Origin: Emiliania huxleyi CCMP1516
Taxonomy: Eukaryota; Haptophyta; Isochrysidales; Noelaerhabdaceae
Length of the DNA: 64,000 nt
Direction: 5' to 3'
Assembly: GCF_000372725.1 (NCBI RefSeq)
Contig: NW_005201183.1
Span: forward strand, 50,062 to 114,061
Under the pieces are notes generated by a model. The model worked only from the letters and a program-made list of their open reading frames with translations. It made no database searches and was not told where the DNA came from. The first letter of the stretch is position 1, and each line of letters opens with the position of its first letter. Position numbers and translations under genes: made by a program. This document shows positions 49,719-59,643 of the stretch, piece by piece.

Positions 49719-51884
49719 ACCACCGCCACGAGCTCCACCGCCGCCGCCGCTGCCGCCGCCGACGGCCTCGCATGGCTACGACATATGCGACCGTCAGAAC
49801 CAGCGGTGCCAGGTAGAGGCGCGCGCTCGCCTCGAAGCCGCCGCCGCGTCGGTCCTCCGGCACTCGGCGGCAGAGGCGGCGGCGCGGGCGCGCTTCGAGA
49901 CGGCAGCTGCGGCTGCAGCGGCGGGCGGTGCAGCGCTCGAGGCGGGCGCGGCACGCCGCTCTCCGCGGGGGAGCAGCCGGCGGCGCGCCGACGACACCGT
50001 CTTTGCCTCGGCCTCCGCCTCCTTCGCCCCGTGCGGGGCTTCGGGAATGCGCATCCCCGACCCGGCCCCGGACCTCCATCCCTTCGAGGCGGCGCGGCAG
50101 GACCTTGCCCCCTCGGCCGCCGCCTGCGCCGCGTGGGTGGCGGAGGCGCGGCGCGGCCGCATCGAGGCGGAGGCGGAGCGGCAGGAGGCGGAGGCGGCGG
50201 CGGCGGCGGCGAGGCTGGAGGCGGCCGAGGGGAGGCGGCGGGCGGAGGCGGCGGCCGAGGCGGTGGCGGAGGCGGCGGAGCAGGTGGCGGAGGCGCGTGC
50301 GGCGGCGGCAGAGGCGACGGCGAGGGCGGACGCCGCCGAGTCGCGCAGAGACGAGGGGTGTGAACGGCGTCTCTTCACACCCACTGCTGTGAACAGGCGG
50401 ACGCCGCCGAGTCGCGCTCGCTTCGTGCCGAGGCGGCGCTGCAGTCCCTGGCGCTGCAGCCGGCCGCGCCGCAGTCGACCGCGCCGGAGCGTTCGGGCGG
50501 CGGCTCTCTCCTGCCCGCCGCGCTCGAGCGACGCGATGGGCCGGCCGACACTGGCGGGGGCGGGAGCGAGGGAGGCGGCGGCGGCGGCGGCGGCGGTGAG
50601 TCTGGAGCCCCCGGAGCGGGCCCCGGCGGCGCGGCGGCGGCAGCCTGCGGCGCAGTCGACGAGGCGGCGCTGCTCCGGCGGGCGGGCGCGGCGGAGGAGG
50701 CGGCAGAGGAGGCGTCGGCCGCCGCCGCCGCGGCTTCCGCGGAGGCGCGTTTGCCTCGCGCCGCTTGCCGGCGGCCCTTCCCGCCCTGCCCCGCATCCCC
50801 GCCCCTCCCGCCCTGCTCCCGCATCCCCGCCCTTCCCGCCCTGCTCCCGCATCCCCGCCCTTCCCACCCTGCTCCCGCCCTGCAGGTGCTCGCGCTGCGG
50901 AGGAGGCTCGAGGCGGCCAGCCTCGAGGCGGTGGAGGAAGCAGCACGCGCCGACCGAGCGACCGAGGCGCCTCATATCTCCCCATATCTCCCCATATCTC
51001 CCCATGTCTCCCGCCTAGCGCCGACCGAGCGACCGAGGCGCCTCTCGCCGGCTGCTGTCGCTCGTGGGCCGTGGGCCTCAGAAGCGAGCTCTTGCTTTAA
51101 CTGCTAGGCGCTTGCTAACGCTAACCCTAACCCTAACCCTAACCCTAACCCTAACCCTAACCCTAACCCTAACCCTAACCCTAACCCTAACCCTAACCCT
51201 AACCCTAACCCTAACCCTAACCCTAACCCTAACCCTAACCCTAACCCTAACCCTAACCCTAAGCCTAACCCTAGGTCATCAGAAGCGAGCTCTCGCTGAC
51301 ACGTTTAGGCGCTTCGCCGGCTGCTCGCCACGGCGGGCTTGGCCGGCCGGTGGGGCGGGGAGGCGGGGGCGGGAGGCGGCGCGGAGCAGGACGGTCGCGG
51401 GCCCGCGTGGGTAGATGCCGCCGAGGCGGCCCTCCAGTGCTGGGCGGAGGGCGGGCGGGAGGCGGCGGCGGCGGCGGCCGGGTCGGGCCCTGCAGAAGGG
51501 GCGGCGGCAAAGCTTCCTCGCGCACCGGAGGAGGCGCCGCGCGCGGCGGAGGCGGCGGAGGCGCGGCTCCCAGCGCGAGGGACAGCCGGCACGCGCGAGG
51601 AGGCGGCAGCCCGGCGCGAGCTCGAGCGTCGCCGCGGTGCGGGCATCCGCCGCACTCCGCCCCTTCCCTTCCGACGTAGCACCCCTGCATCGCCAGGCGC
51701 GAACCGCGACGCCGTCGAGCGGCGCGCAGCCACGGAAGCCGACCCGTCCGGCGGCGGGAGGCGCCGAGGAGCAGCCATGGCGGCGGACCATAACGATAGA
51801 GTCATGCGCGCAGTCAGCGCGTATGCTGTGCGGAGCCACCTGGCGCTGCCGACCGCCCCTGCGGCGGCGCTCTGCCGGAGATGA
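49480..51884 (+). CDS. Ala-rich coiled-coil protein with inserted introns (right copy)
   Basis: This mirror of the gene at 428-2,967 starts MSTRRSRR at 49,480. Exon 1 runs to 50,325 (282 codons). The 71 bp at 50,326-50,396 are a copy of the ADAAESR-coding exon segment plus a hairpin element; removing them rejoins ADAAESR to SLRAEAALQSLALQ in frame. Downstream, the segment coding RADRATEAP is duplicated around an ATATCTCCCC array, and a segment coding QKRAL is duplicated around a CCCTAA array. The final exon ends at 51,884. Exon borders after 50,900 could not be settled. Confidence 0.6.
50326..50396 (+). other. 71-bp hairpin-type introner (right copy)
   Basis: Mirror of 2,054-2,124. The duplicated exon segment GCGGACGCCGCCGAGTCGCG starts at 50,326 and again at 50,397. 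The filler ends CTGTGAACAG. The bases between the core and the left duplicate differ slightly from the left arm, so the copies have begun to diverge. Confidence 0.75.
51115..51262 (-). repeat. Interstitial TTAGGG array (right copy)
   Basis: About 150 bp of almost perfect CCCTAA on the plus strand, half the length of the left-arm copy and with fewer variants. Flanking segments with CAGAAGCGAGCTC occur on both sides. A GC-AG intron from TAG|GCGCTTGC to TTTAG|GCGCTTCG is possible, but the protein frame across it could not be confirmed. Confidence 0.9.
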
Positions 51885-52246
51885 GATTCGATTGTAAAAA
51901 GTAACAAGTGGTTCGGCGCGGCGCGCGTCTCAGACTCACACTCTCACCTCGCATGGGCCCGTGGATCGGTGCTGCCGCCGCCCCCGGCCGAAAGCATCTG
52001 CTCGAGGTCCGACCCGGGCGGCGGTGTCGGCAACTTCTCCTTGCTCGCCGCTTCCCTGAGTGCCTCAGCCTGCTGCTTTGTAACCTCGACGAACCGGCCG
52101 TCCCGGCTTCGCGCGGGCGCGCTGTCCGTCGAGATAGCAGCGACTGCGGCCGGCGAGCTGCTGTCAATTTGTGCAGCGAGTGCCGGAGGATGGAATGTCG
52201 AGGCGGCGACGCAGAGGGCACACACGACGCCTCGACCGACGAGCAT
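51814..52246 (-). CDS. Small putative secreted or organelle-targeted protein (right copy)
   Basis: This is the mirror copy of the gene at 66-498, with exons 52,246-51,948 and 51,871-51,814. It has the same N-terminal hydrophobic stretch, donor and acceptor. The reading frame stays open upstream to a possible ATG at 52,588, beyond the repeat end, so a longer N terminus cannot be excluded. The MLVGRG start is preferred because it places the hydrophobic segment at the N terminus. Function is unknown. Confidence 0.45.
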
Positions 52247-52312
52247 CCGAGAGGCGAGCGACGAGAAGAGCTCTAGCGCGAGCGTCGGCTGGGAGGCGAA
52301 AAGATTCCCGCT

Positions 52313-52600
52313 CTCGCGCACGACTGAACCCTCCCATACGTGTTTGTGCCTCCTCCTTTGCTGTCCCATCTCCTCATCTCTTTCCCGCCTGGGCGGGGCA
52401 GCGGGCGGGCGCGCGGTGCGGTGCGGCGTGTGCGTGTGTGCGACTGCGACAGGGGACCGCTCGAAAGGGACCATTGGGCTTGTATTATTAACAACGAAGG
52501 CGCTCTCACCCATATATGTACACGCGAAAAAGAATTTTGTGCACCGCAAAACACAATTTTCCGCCCCTACTTGTTCATCATTCACCACTATTGAGTATCG
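52313..52600. other. Unique flank outside the right arm
   Basis: Upstream flank of the small secreted-protein gene (right copy). It contains short CA/GT-rich tracts and no other gene. Confidence 0.4.
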
Positions 52601-52905
52601 TCCGCATGATGCGCTGCCTCGGTTGGCGAGGTGACCTCGGGCTACTACTTCGTCAGCGACGCCCTCCGCTCGCCGATGACGGTGACGCGGTCAGTGCGAC
52701 CCGGGCACGCCGGAGTACGGCGGCGAGGAGAACCCGGACGCCGCCACGTACAACAGGTAGGCGGGGGTGGGTAGGCAGGTTCCCCACACACAATGAGTGG
52801 TGGGTGGGGCTGGGTGGAGGGGGGGGGGGGGGCAACCACCTCGCCGGACACGGGCAGGACCGCCCCACGCCACGTACGACAGGTGACGGGCACTCACTCC
52901 AGAGC
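52600..52905 (+). pseudogene. Possible exon fragment with duplicated splice-site segment
   Basis: Reads GEVTSGYYFVSDALRSP in one frame and TPEYGGEENPDAATYNR in another, as if a small intron or frameshift lies between. GCCACGTACAACAG precedes a GTAGG donor at about 52,757, and GCCACGTACGACAG ends the candidate intron near 52,881, again a duplicated exon end around a G-rich filler. No family was recognised. Confidence 0.3.
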
Positions 52906-53360
52906 ACTCCAGCCAGTCGCCCGCGGGGCTCGCTCCGCCGCTGCGCGGGGACTGGGCCTGAGCGTGAACGGGAGCCCCACCTCAAATTTTCTCTTCTCCC
53001 CACACCCCCGTTGAACCTGCGGGTGCTTTTTGGGCCTTGGCCAACTCCACAAGACCAAGTGCTCCAACAAGTTAACGTACGACACTGCTCGGCGACTGCC
53101 GGCACACTGTGAGACCATGGGTGTGAGGTAAAACCACGCTACCAGCGCTTGGTCACATCGGCCCTGACGCCTGAGGTCAGATCCATCTACTCTGTTGATG
53201 ACAAGACTTGTCTACCGGCTGGAGCCGAGCAGGAGGGCCCGGCGCACAACCCCTTGTTCACAACTCACCCTCCACACCCCGTACCCGGGTACGAGAAGGC
53301 GGGGCCGTATTTTTCTCTCTTTCACGTTCAGCCCTTAAAATAAAAAGGAGCCTGCTTGAC

Positions 53361-53363
<3 letters not shown>

Positions 53364-53417
<54 letters not shown>

Positions 53418-53430
53418 CCCCCCCCCCCCC
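53364..53430. repeat. (CT)n microsatellite followed by a C-run
   Basis: About 50 bp of CT followed by about 16 C, immediately 3' of the katanin gene. Confidence 0.95.
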
Positions 53431-53463
53431 TCTCTGAGCCGGCCCGTCCTCGTCCTCGCGCCA

Positions 53464-56400
53464 TCACGCCATCCCCATGACGAGACCAATGCCCTGCAGC
53501 AAGTCCACCGCGCGTCGCTGCGTGGCCCCGTCGCCCGCTGCGAGCTCCCGCAGCCGCGGTCGGATCGCGTCGAAATGGTCGTAGCACTCGTGGCACCGGC
53601 GCGCGCGCGCCTCGCCGCTCAGATCAACGCCGACGCCGCCAGTCGCCGCCGACCTTGCCGCGGCCACCACCGACCCAAAGCTTGAGAGGACCAGCGAGAG
53701 CGCGTCGAGCGACGCCTCGGCGTGCCTACGTGTTGCGGGAGTGCGTCAGCAGGGGGGGCCGGCGCCGGGGTGGCGCGCGCGCGAGAGGCGCGTCACTCTT
53801 CGTGGGAGGAGGCGAGGGAGCGTCTAGGAGGTGTCTAGGAGGCGTCTAGGAGGCGTCTAGGAGGTGTCTAGGAGGTGTCTAGAAGGTGTCTAGGAAGTGT
53901 CTAGGAGGTGTCCAGGAAGTGTCTAGGGAAGCGTCACTCTTCGTGGGAGGAGGCGAGGGAGTGTCTAGGAGGTGTCTAGGAGGTGTCTAGGGAGGCGTCT
54001 AGGAGGTGTCTAGGAGGTGTCTAGAAGGTGTCTAGGAAGTGTCTAGGAGGTGTCCAGGAAGTGTCTAGGAAGCGTCACTCTTCGTGGGAGGAGGCGAGGA
54101 GCTGAGTGAGCGTGGGCAGCAGCAGCAGCGCCCCCTCCAGGTCTAGCGGGACGCGGCGCAACGTGCCCGTGCGCAACACGTCCACCGTGACGGACGCATC
54201 CCCCAGCCGCGCGAGGTGCTGCAGCATCGCCTGGCGGCAAGGGCCGCAGGAAGGGTCAGAGAAGGAGCCCAATCCCCCCCCCCCCCCGCCCAACCGAGGA
54301 GGCTGCAGCGTCGCCTTGAAGTCGCCCGCCGCGTGGTAGCAGCCGAGAGCCCTCAGCGCCGTCAGCCGCGCCGAGAGGCAAGAGACCTGCAGCGGCGACG
54401 GGGCGAGCAGCGCCGACAGCAGCGCCTCCTCGTCTCGGGGCACAGGGCCGCCCCCTGCCCGCGGCAGGAATGCGGACGGGTCGAGCCCGCGCGCCTCGGA
54501 CGGGTCGAGCCCGCGCGCCTCCTCGAGCCCGCGCGCCTCCTCGAGCCCGCGCGCCTCGCCGACCCGCGCCCCGCCGCAGCCGCCCGCCGCCCCGCCCTCG
54601 CCACAGCCAGCCGCCGCGGGCGCGGGCGCCGGTGCGGCCGACGCCGCCTTGCGCGCGCGCGTCGCGGGGTATCGCGGCGGAGGGAGCTGCGCATTCCCCA
54701 GGAGGTTCTCGCTCGACGCGGCAGTCGCCTGTTCACAGCAGTACGTGTGGAGAGACGCTGCTCACACCACAGGAGCTTCCCGCTCGACGCGGCAGCGGAA
54801 GCGGGAGTGCGTCAGTAGGGGGGCCGGCGCCGGGGTGGCGCGCGCGCGAGAGGCGCGTCACTCTTCGTGGGAGGAGGCGAGGGAGTGTCTAGGAGGTGTC
54901 TAGGAGGTGTCTAGGAGGCGTCTAGGAAGTGTCTAGGAAGCCGCCGGCGCGAGGCCGCCGCAGAGAGAGTCTCCCATCGACGTGCCGACCGACTTGTGCC
55001 GTCCTCCGGCGGTGGCGAGCGGCTCCGACTGCTCCGCGCACGCGGCCCTGCAGCCGCCTCCCCCGCGGCCAGCCTCGCGAGCGCCGCCCCCCTCCGCCAG
55101 AGAGGCGGCGGGGACGTCGGCGGCGGCGAAGTCCGCCGGCCTCAAGCAAGCCGCTGTGGCGGCGGCGGCGGCGCCAGAGACAGCTGCAGCGCCGTGGCAG
55201 GCGGACCTTCCGCGCCGGACGGCGGCGATCTGGGCGCGGCAGCCGGCGATCTGCATACGCGCGCAGGCGGACACCGACAGCTCGTCGCCCTCGTCAAGGC
55301 CAGCAGTGTCGGGGCCGGCAGGGGCGGATGCGGCAGGGGCGGATGCGGCAGGGGCGGGAGCGGCGGCGGGAGGGGCGGCGGGAGCGGGGGCCGCCTTGCG
55401 AGCGGCGGGGACAGGGCGGGAGGAGGCGGAGGCGGGGCGGGAGGAGGCGGAGGCGGGGCGGGAGGAGGCGGAGGCGAGGTGGTTGGCTCCGCCCTCGTGC
55501 CTCGCGCCCTCGCGCCTCGTCCCGCCCTCGAGTCGAGCCGCGCCGGCGGGCGGAGGGTGGCCGAGCCCGCGCAGCTCGTCGAGGCGGACTCCCCACACGG
55601 TGACCACGCACTCGTGGAGGGCCGCAGCCAGCACCTCCCCCTCTCCTCCCTCCCGCTCCCCTCCTCCGCCCCCGCCGCCCCCGACGATGCAAAAGTCGGA
55701 CAGCCGCGACCAGCGTGTCTCGGAGTGGAGATGGCAGCGGGCGGGCTCCCACCCCCACCCGCGCAGCGACTCCTCGCCCGCCGAGAGCAGCGCGCTCCCG
55801 TCTGGCGTGAAGGCGACCCGCCGCGACCCTCCGCCGGGCTCGGGCAGCGCCGCCCCGACCGGCGAAAACGTCTCCAGGTCCCAGAGGCGGACGGTGCGGT
55901 CGGCGGCGGCGGTCGCCATAAGGAACTCGGTCGGGTGGATCGCGAGAGCGGACACGGCGCCCGCGTGCGTGCAGAGCTCCGTCAGCAGCTTGCCCGCGGT
56001 CAGGTCCCACAGCCTGACCTCGCCTCCGTCGCAGCCAGAGACCACCCACCGGCCGTCGGGAGAGAAGAGGAGGTTGCGCACGGCGCCGGCGTGGCCCCGG
56101 TACGTCTGGATGCACGCGCGCTGGCGCATGTCCCACACCTTGAGGTACGTGTCTGCCGAGCCCGACGCGAAGAACTCTCCGTACGGATGCCACTCGACCG
56201 TGATGGCGCTCGAGCGGTGGCCGGTGAGCGTGCGCGCCACGCGGCCGTGCTCGAGGTCCCACATCTTCAGAGTGCCGCCGGCCGAGCCGGCGACGACGGT
56301 CCGCTCCGAACAGTCGAAGGAGACCGACTCGACGCTGCTGGTGTGGCCCGCGAGGGACAGGATCGCGTTGGGGCGGCCGACCGACCAGAGGTTCACCTTC

Positions 56401-56519
56401 TTGTCGTCGCCACCCGTCACCATCACGCCGCCGGACTTGCGGCCGATGTGCACGCACCGAACGGGGCCGCCATGCGCCACCTGCTCCTGCAGCTTGCGCG
56501 GCTGCCCGCTCGCTGCCAT
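53464..56519 (-). CDS. KATNB1: Katanin p80 subunit (WD40 and con80 domains)
   Basis: Exons 56,519-54,942, 54,728-54,079 and 53,725-53,464 total 2,490 bases (829 residues). The N-terminal half is a WD40 propeller: [84 protein letters not shown] Pro/Ala-rich linker follows. The C-terminal con80 domain has [59 protein letters not shown], then [25 protein letters not shown] and [26 protein letters not shown]. p80 targets the microtubule-severing ATPase p60 to centrosomes or basal bodies. Longer than the usual 650 residues because of the linker. Both introns contain repeat arrays and duplicated exon pieces. Confidence 0.88.
53726..54078 (-). other. Katanin intron with two TCTAGGAGGTG arrays and repeated donor
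   Basis: GT-AG, joining SSHEE to HAEASLDAL. The exon end CTCGCCTCCTCCCACGAAGA followed by donor GTGACGC is present three times, before and between two arrays of about 11-bp units (GTGTCTAGGAG). A fourth copy lies in the upstream intron at about 54,858. Confidence 0.8.
54729..54941 (-). other. Katanin intron containing a hairpin-type introner
   Basis: Ends with the introner core (54,729-54,768, minus-strand sense ...CTGTGAACAG). The segment CTGCCGCGTCGAGCG occurs before the core and after the acceptor. Upstream it contains a partial copy of the next intron (54,800-54,920 resembles 53,735-53,850). A GC donor at 54,941 keeps the frame ([14 protein letters not shown]); a shorter version (54,729-54,796) also obeys the rule. 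Confidence 0.65.
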
Positions 56520-56727
56520 GGGCGGCAACTGGAGACTGGCGAGACGTTACAAAAAGAAATTTCCGCAAGAATACATATAACCGGGCAGCTTTTGAATTAT
56601 TTCTCAAGGTGGGGATTCTTACCCTTTGTTGAAAATAAAATGAACTCGGGGGCACGGGACGCGGCACAAACGGGGCACAAACGCCAGGCTACAAAGACGG
56701 GGAGGCACGTAGTGACGCAGGGGAGTC

Positions 56728-56784
<57 letters not shown>

Positions 56785-56994
56785 TTGAGAGATGAGTGAG
56801 TGAGTCAAGAATTTAGACAAAAGAACTCTCTCTGTCACAGCAGACAGGCTCGACACAGGTGCGGACTGTAGAACGTCGGGAGAATAGAGGAAAAGCCATA
56901 ATGACCAGAACGGCGCCGAGAGCACGGAGCGGGCAAAATCATTCCTCGCGTGGTGCGCGTCCCCGACCGCTCTTTTGAAGCAGAAACGACAGTT
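56520..56994. other. Divergent promoter region with (AG)n
   Basis: It lies between katanin (minus) and the TIR-like gene (plus). (AG)n runs from 56,729 to 56,780. The base composition becomes less GC-rich here. Confidence 0.6.
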
Positions 56995-58554
56995 ATGGAC
57001 TGCAGTCCAGGATCTGACGAGCAAAATCGTCGGCTTACTGACCGGCTAATCTCCGAACGTGTGTCACGTGCGCGCGCAGGGTCATCAGTGTCAGTATCGT
57101 CAGAGCTTTTGAGTCAGGAACCGGAACAGCGTGCACCTACTAGTGAACCAGCTATTACACCCCTTGTGGTTGCTGCCTCCTCGATCACACACGGCCCTAC
57201 ACACATGGGCGTGCAAAGCGATTTGGATGTGACTGTGGAGCCAGACACAATTCCAGAGCGATTGCTGTTGGGCATGTCGTTGCGCGGGCTCCTCCGCTTG
57301 TGCGAATTAGTTGACTTCAAGCAGTACGTGAAGGTTGGCGTAGCGCCATGCGACCAACCGAGGATATGGCCGATCCTAAAGGACATGACTTATCAGCGAA
57401 ACGTGTGCCCCAATGCTCCAGACAGGGCGTTTTGGGCTGACACAGTACCCGTCAGCTGCGGGTACGACCTGATTGCTGCCATAAAGGTATGGCAGGCAAA
57501 GATCGGCAGACACTGCCAGAAGAAGTCAGTATGCGATTTTCTCTACCACCTCGATCCAGAATCAGAGGAGGGAAAGCAGCTTGATGCAGCGTTTTGGCAT
57601 CACGAAATTGGACCCGCTGATATTTTCTACTCGCATGCTCAAATGCTTCCGCTAGACGTGACACTCGGCACCATGGACCCTTCCGCGCCTGAGGCTGCCT
57701 ACCGCTGGGACTCTATCTTCAATAAGAGTCAAGAACAGCATTACGTTCATGGGCCTTGCCACCCGAAGCGAGGCACCAAATATCCTGGTTACAGGTACTG
57801 GGTGGATTACGTTTGCCTTCGCCAGTGCGGCCCTCCCATTTGTGAGAGCGACTGGCATCTCCCAATGATCCGCGCAATAATCAAGAAGATTGGCCACACC
57901 ATCGCTGAATTTGACGCGCTTGGAGAATATCTGAAGCGCACGAATTGCATCTTCGAGCTGTCCCAATCTGTCGCCCAGGGTAGCAAACTGCGTGGGCACA
58001 TGTCAGGCGTCTATCACAAAAACCCGCTGATGAACCTCCTTCCTCATCAGATTCAGGACAGGTGCATGTCAGAGAACTTGATAAGAAGCGCAAATGCCGA
58101 GGATGCTACGCCTTCAGGCTTGCCAGAACGTGAATGGAGCGCAGAACAAAGACGCATGCAAAATCAAATCATGTCCTTCATTGCGACTCAAGGCGGCTTT
58201 GAGCTGGTGAACCAAGAACTCAACCTTCAGCTCTCAAAGGCTATTCGAGTACGTCAACGCTATCAGTTGTGCTTTGGTTGGGCCATCCTTTTGGCGATCT
58301 GCAGCTGGGCGTGGGCGCTTCGAGACATTACACGCCCCCTGTGGGACTCGGGAGCTAGACGTGCCATGTTTGGTCCGAAATGGGATACCATTGGCACAAT
58401 ACTATCCTATTTTGTCGTCAACTATTTCAAGCCGAGGCCTTCTTTCTACGAGCCTTTCTGGACACCGTTGAGTAGCATCTGGCTGTTGACTTATGCGGTG
58501 TGGCTCTTTCTCGCCTTGGCTTACGATCCGTGTGGTTTTTCTCGCTGCCTGTAG
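56995..58554 (+). CDS. TIR-like membrane protein of unknown function
   Basis: Single exon, 519 residues from MDCSPGSDEQNRRL. GC content is clearly lower than in most neighbours. Residues about 205-325 carry a pattern that resembles TIR-like or HET-like folds of algal proteins: FYSHAQ (211), YRWDSIF, YWVDYVCLRQC (268), then IKKIGHTIAEFDALGEYLKRTNCIFEL ending near 322. The classical TIR catalytic Glu cannot be assigned with confidence. Two or three membrane helices follow near the C terminus (FGWAILLAICSWAWAL, about 427; SSIWLLTYAVWLFLALAY, about 494). The family is inferred only from motif spacing. It could be a membrane-tethered sensor or effector, paired with the CHAT gene downstream. Confidence 0.55.
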   Translation: MDCSPGSDEQNRRLTDRLISERVSRARAGSSVSVSSELLSQEPEQRAPTSEPAITPLVVAASSITHGPTHMGVQSDLDVTVEPDTIPERLLLGMSLRGLLRLCELVDFKQYVKVGVAPCDQPRIWPILKDMTYQRNVCPNAPDRAFWADTVPVSCGYDLIAAIKVWQAKIGRHCQKKSVCDFLYHLDPESEEGKQLDAAFWHHEIGPADIFYSHAQMLPLDVTLGTMDPSAPEAAYRWDSIFNKSQEQHYVHGPCHPKRGTKYPGYRYWVDYVCLRQCGPPICESDWHLPMIRAIIKKIGHTIAEFDALGEYLKRTNCIFELSQSVAQGSKLRGHMSGVYHKNPLMNLLPHQIQDRCMSENLIRSANAEDATPSGLPEREWSAEQRRMQNQIMSFIATQGGFELVNQELNLQLSKAIRVRQRYQLCFGWAILLAICSWAWALRDITRPLWDSGARRAMFGPKWDTIGTILSYFVVNYFKPRPSFYEPFWTPLSSIWLLTYAVWLFLALAYDPCGFSRCL

Positions 58555-59643
58555 TACCCTCAAAAGTCGCGGTTGAGCTATTACCACTGCCCCCCTTTAA
58601 TGCTAAAACAATCTCCATTGCAAGGCGTGCGATACACCAATCCACACACACAAAAGTGAGGCGGAGTAACAAGGGAGTGTGCAACCCGCTCGCACTCGAC
58701 GATCCACACACCCGGACATGGCAGGGGAGCAGGATGCGGGGCGAGTGGAGCTCGCGTCGGGAGGGAGGGGCAGGTGGCTCACACTCATGTGCACTGGGCC
58801 TTGCACTTCGAATGCCGTGGGGCACACACGATCGAGAGAGACTCCCCACTCCCGCCTCTCGTTTGCGTCACACGTCACCACGCGGAACGCATCTCCATCG
58901 CCGGTGAAGGGGGTGAACCGCGCCACCCTCGATCGCCCGTGCAAAGCTCACTTCAGAGCTCTCTCACACACCGCCCTTTAGGGGCCAAGAGAACACACAC
59001 ACCCTCCCTCTCTCCTTTCTCCCATTAAGTATGCTAAAAGTACACATCCGACTGCGCTGAGTCGGAGGTAGGGTCCCCAAGGGCTCGAAAGCGCGCCTCC
59101 CTCTCTCGCTTTTCTCCCAGACTTTAGAATTTCACAACAAAAGGCGGACGCACGATTTCACACACACTACCCCGCCTGGGGGTGCCCAAGACGCGCACGA
59201 TTCACAGATAGGTTGATAAGAAACAGGAGATGCTCACATCGCAGACAGTGAGGGTGTGAGAGGCGGACCTAAGGAAGGTCCTCTACATCTCTTTACCACC
59301 CCTGGCCGAGCTCCCGCTCGACTTCACAGATAGGTTGATAAGAAACAAGAAGCTCACATCGCACAGACAGTGAGGGTGTGAGAGGCGGACCTAAGGAAGG
59401 TTCTACATCTCTTTACGACCCCTGACCGAGCTCCCGCTCGACAGAGTTTGGTACGATTTCTAGCAATGCTCTCCGTCCTCGACATTTGATGCCTGCCTTC
59501 ACAGGAGTTGTCGGCACGTCGGCGGCGGCGGCGGCTGATGCTTGGCGAGCACGGCTGGGAACGGTGTACGATTCAGGACCCCTCAGAACGGGGTCTGTTT
59601 TGATAGTTCACACGAACAAGCGCAGACCTAAGAATGGGACGGC
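58555..59643. other. Intergenic stretch with tandem duplication
   Basis: No gene is supported. A unit of about 120 bp containing CACAGATAGGTTGATAAGAA and GAGGCGGACCTAAGGAAGG occurs twice in tandem, at about 59,205-59,325 and 59,326-59,445, with small differences. Confidence 0.75.

Larger units (their letters stand above)
37693..52312. repeat. Right arm of the large inverted repeat
   Basis: This is the reverse-complement partner of 1-14,130. Near the outer end the coordinates map as right = 52,312 minus left. Relative to the left arm it lacks the terminal-inverted-repeat element but has extra DNA at about 44,190-45,262, a roughly 165-bp insertion upstream of the G-gamma gene (about 40,516-40,680) and a roughly 70-bp segment in the glycosyltransferase-like gene. 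The spacer between the arms is about 23.5 kb. Confidence 0.93.
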
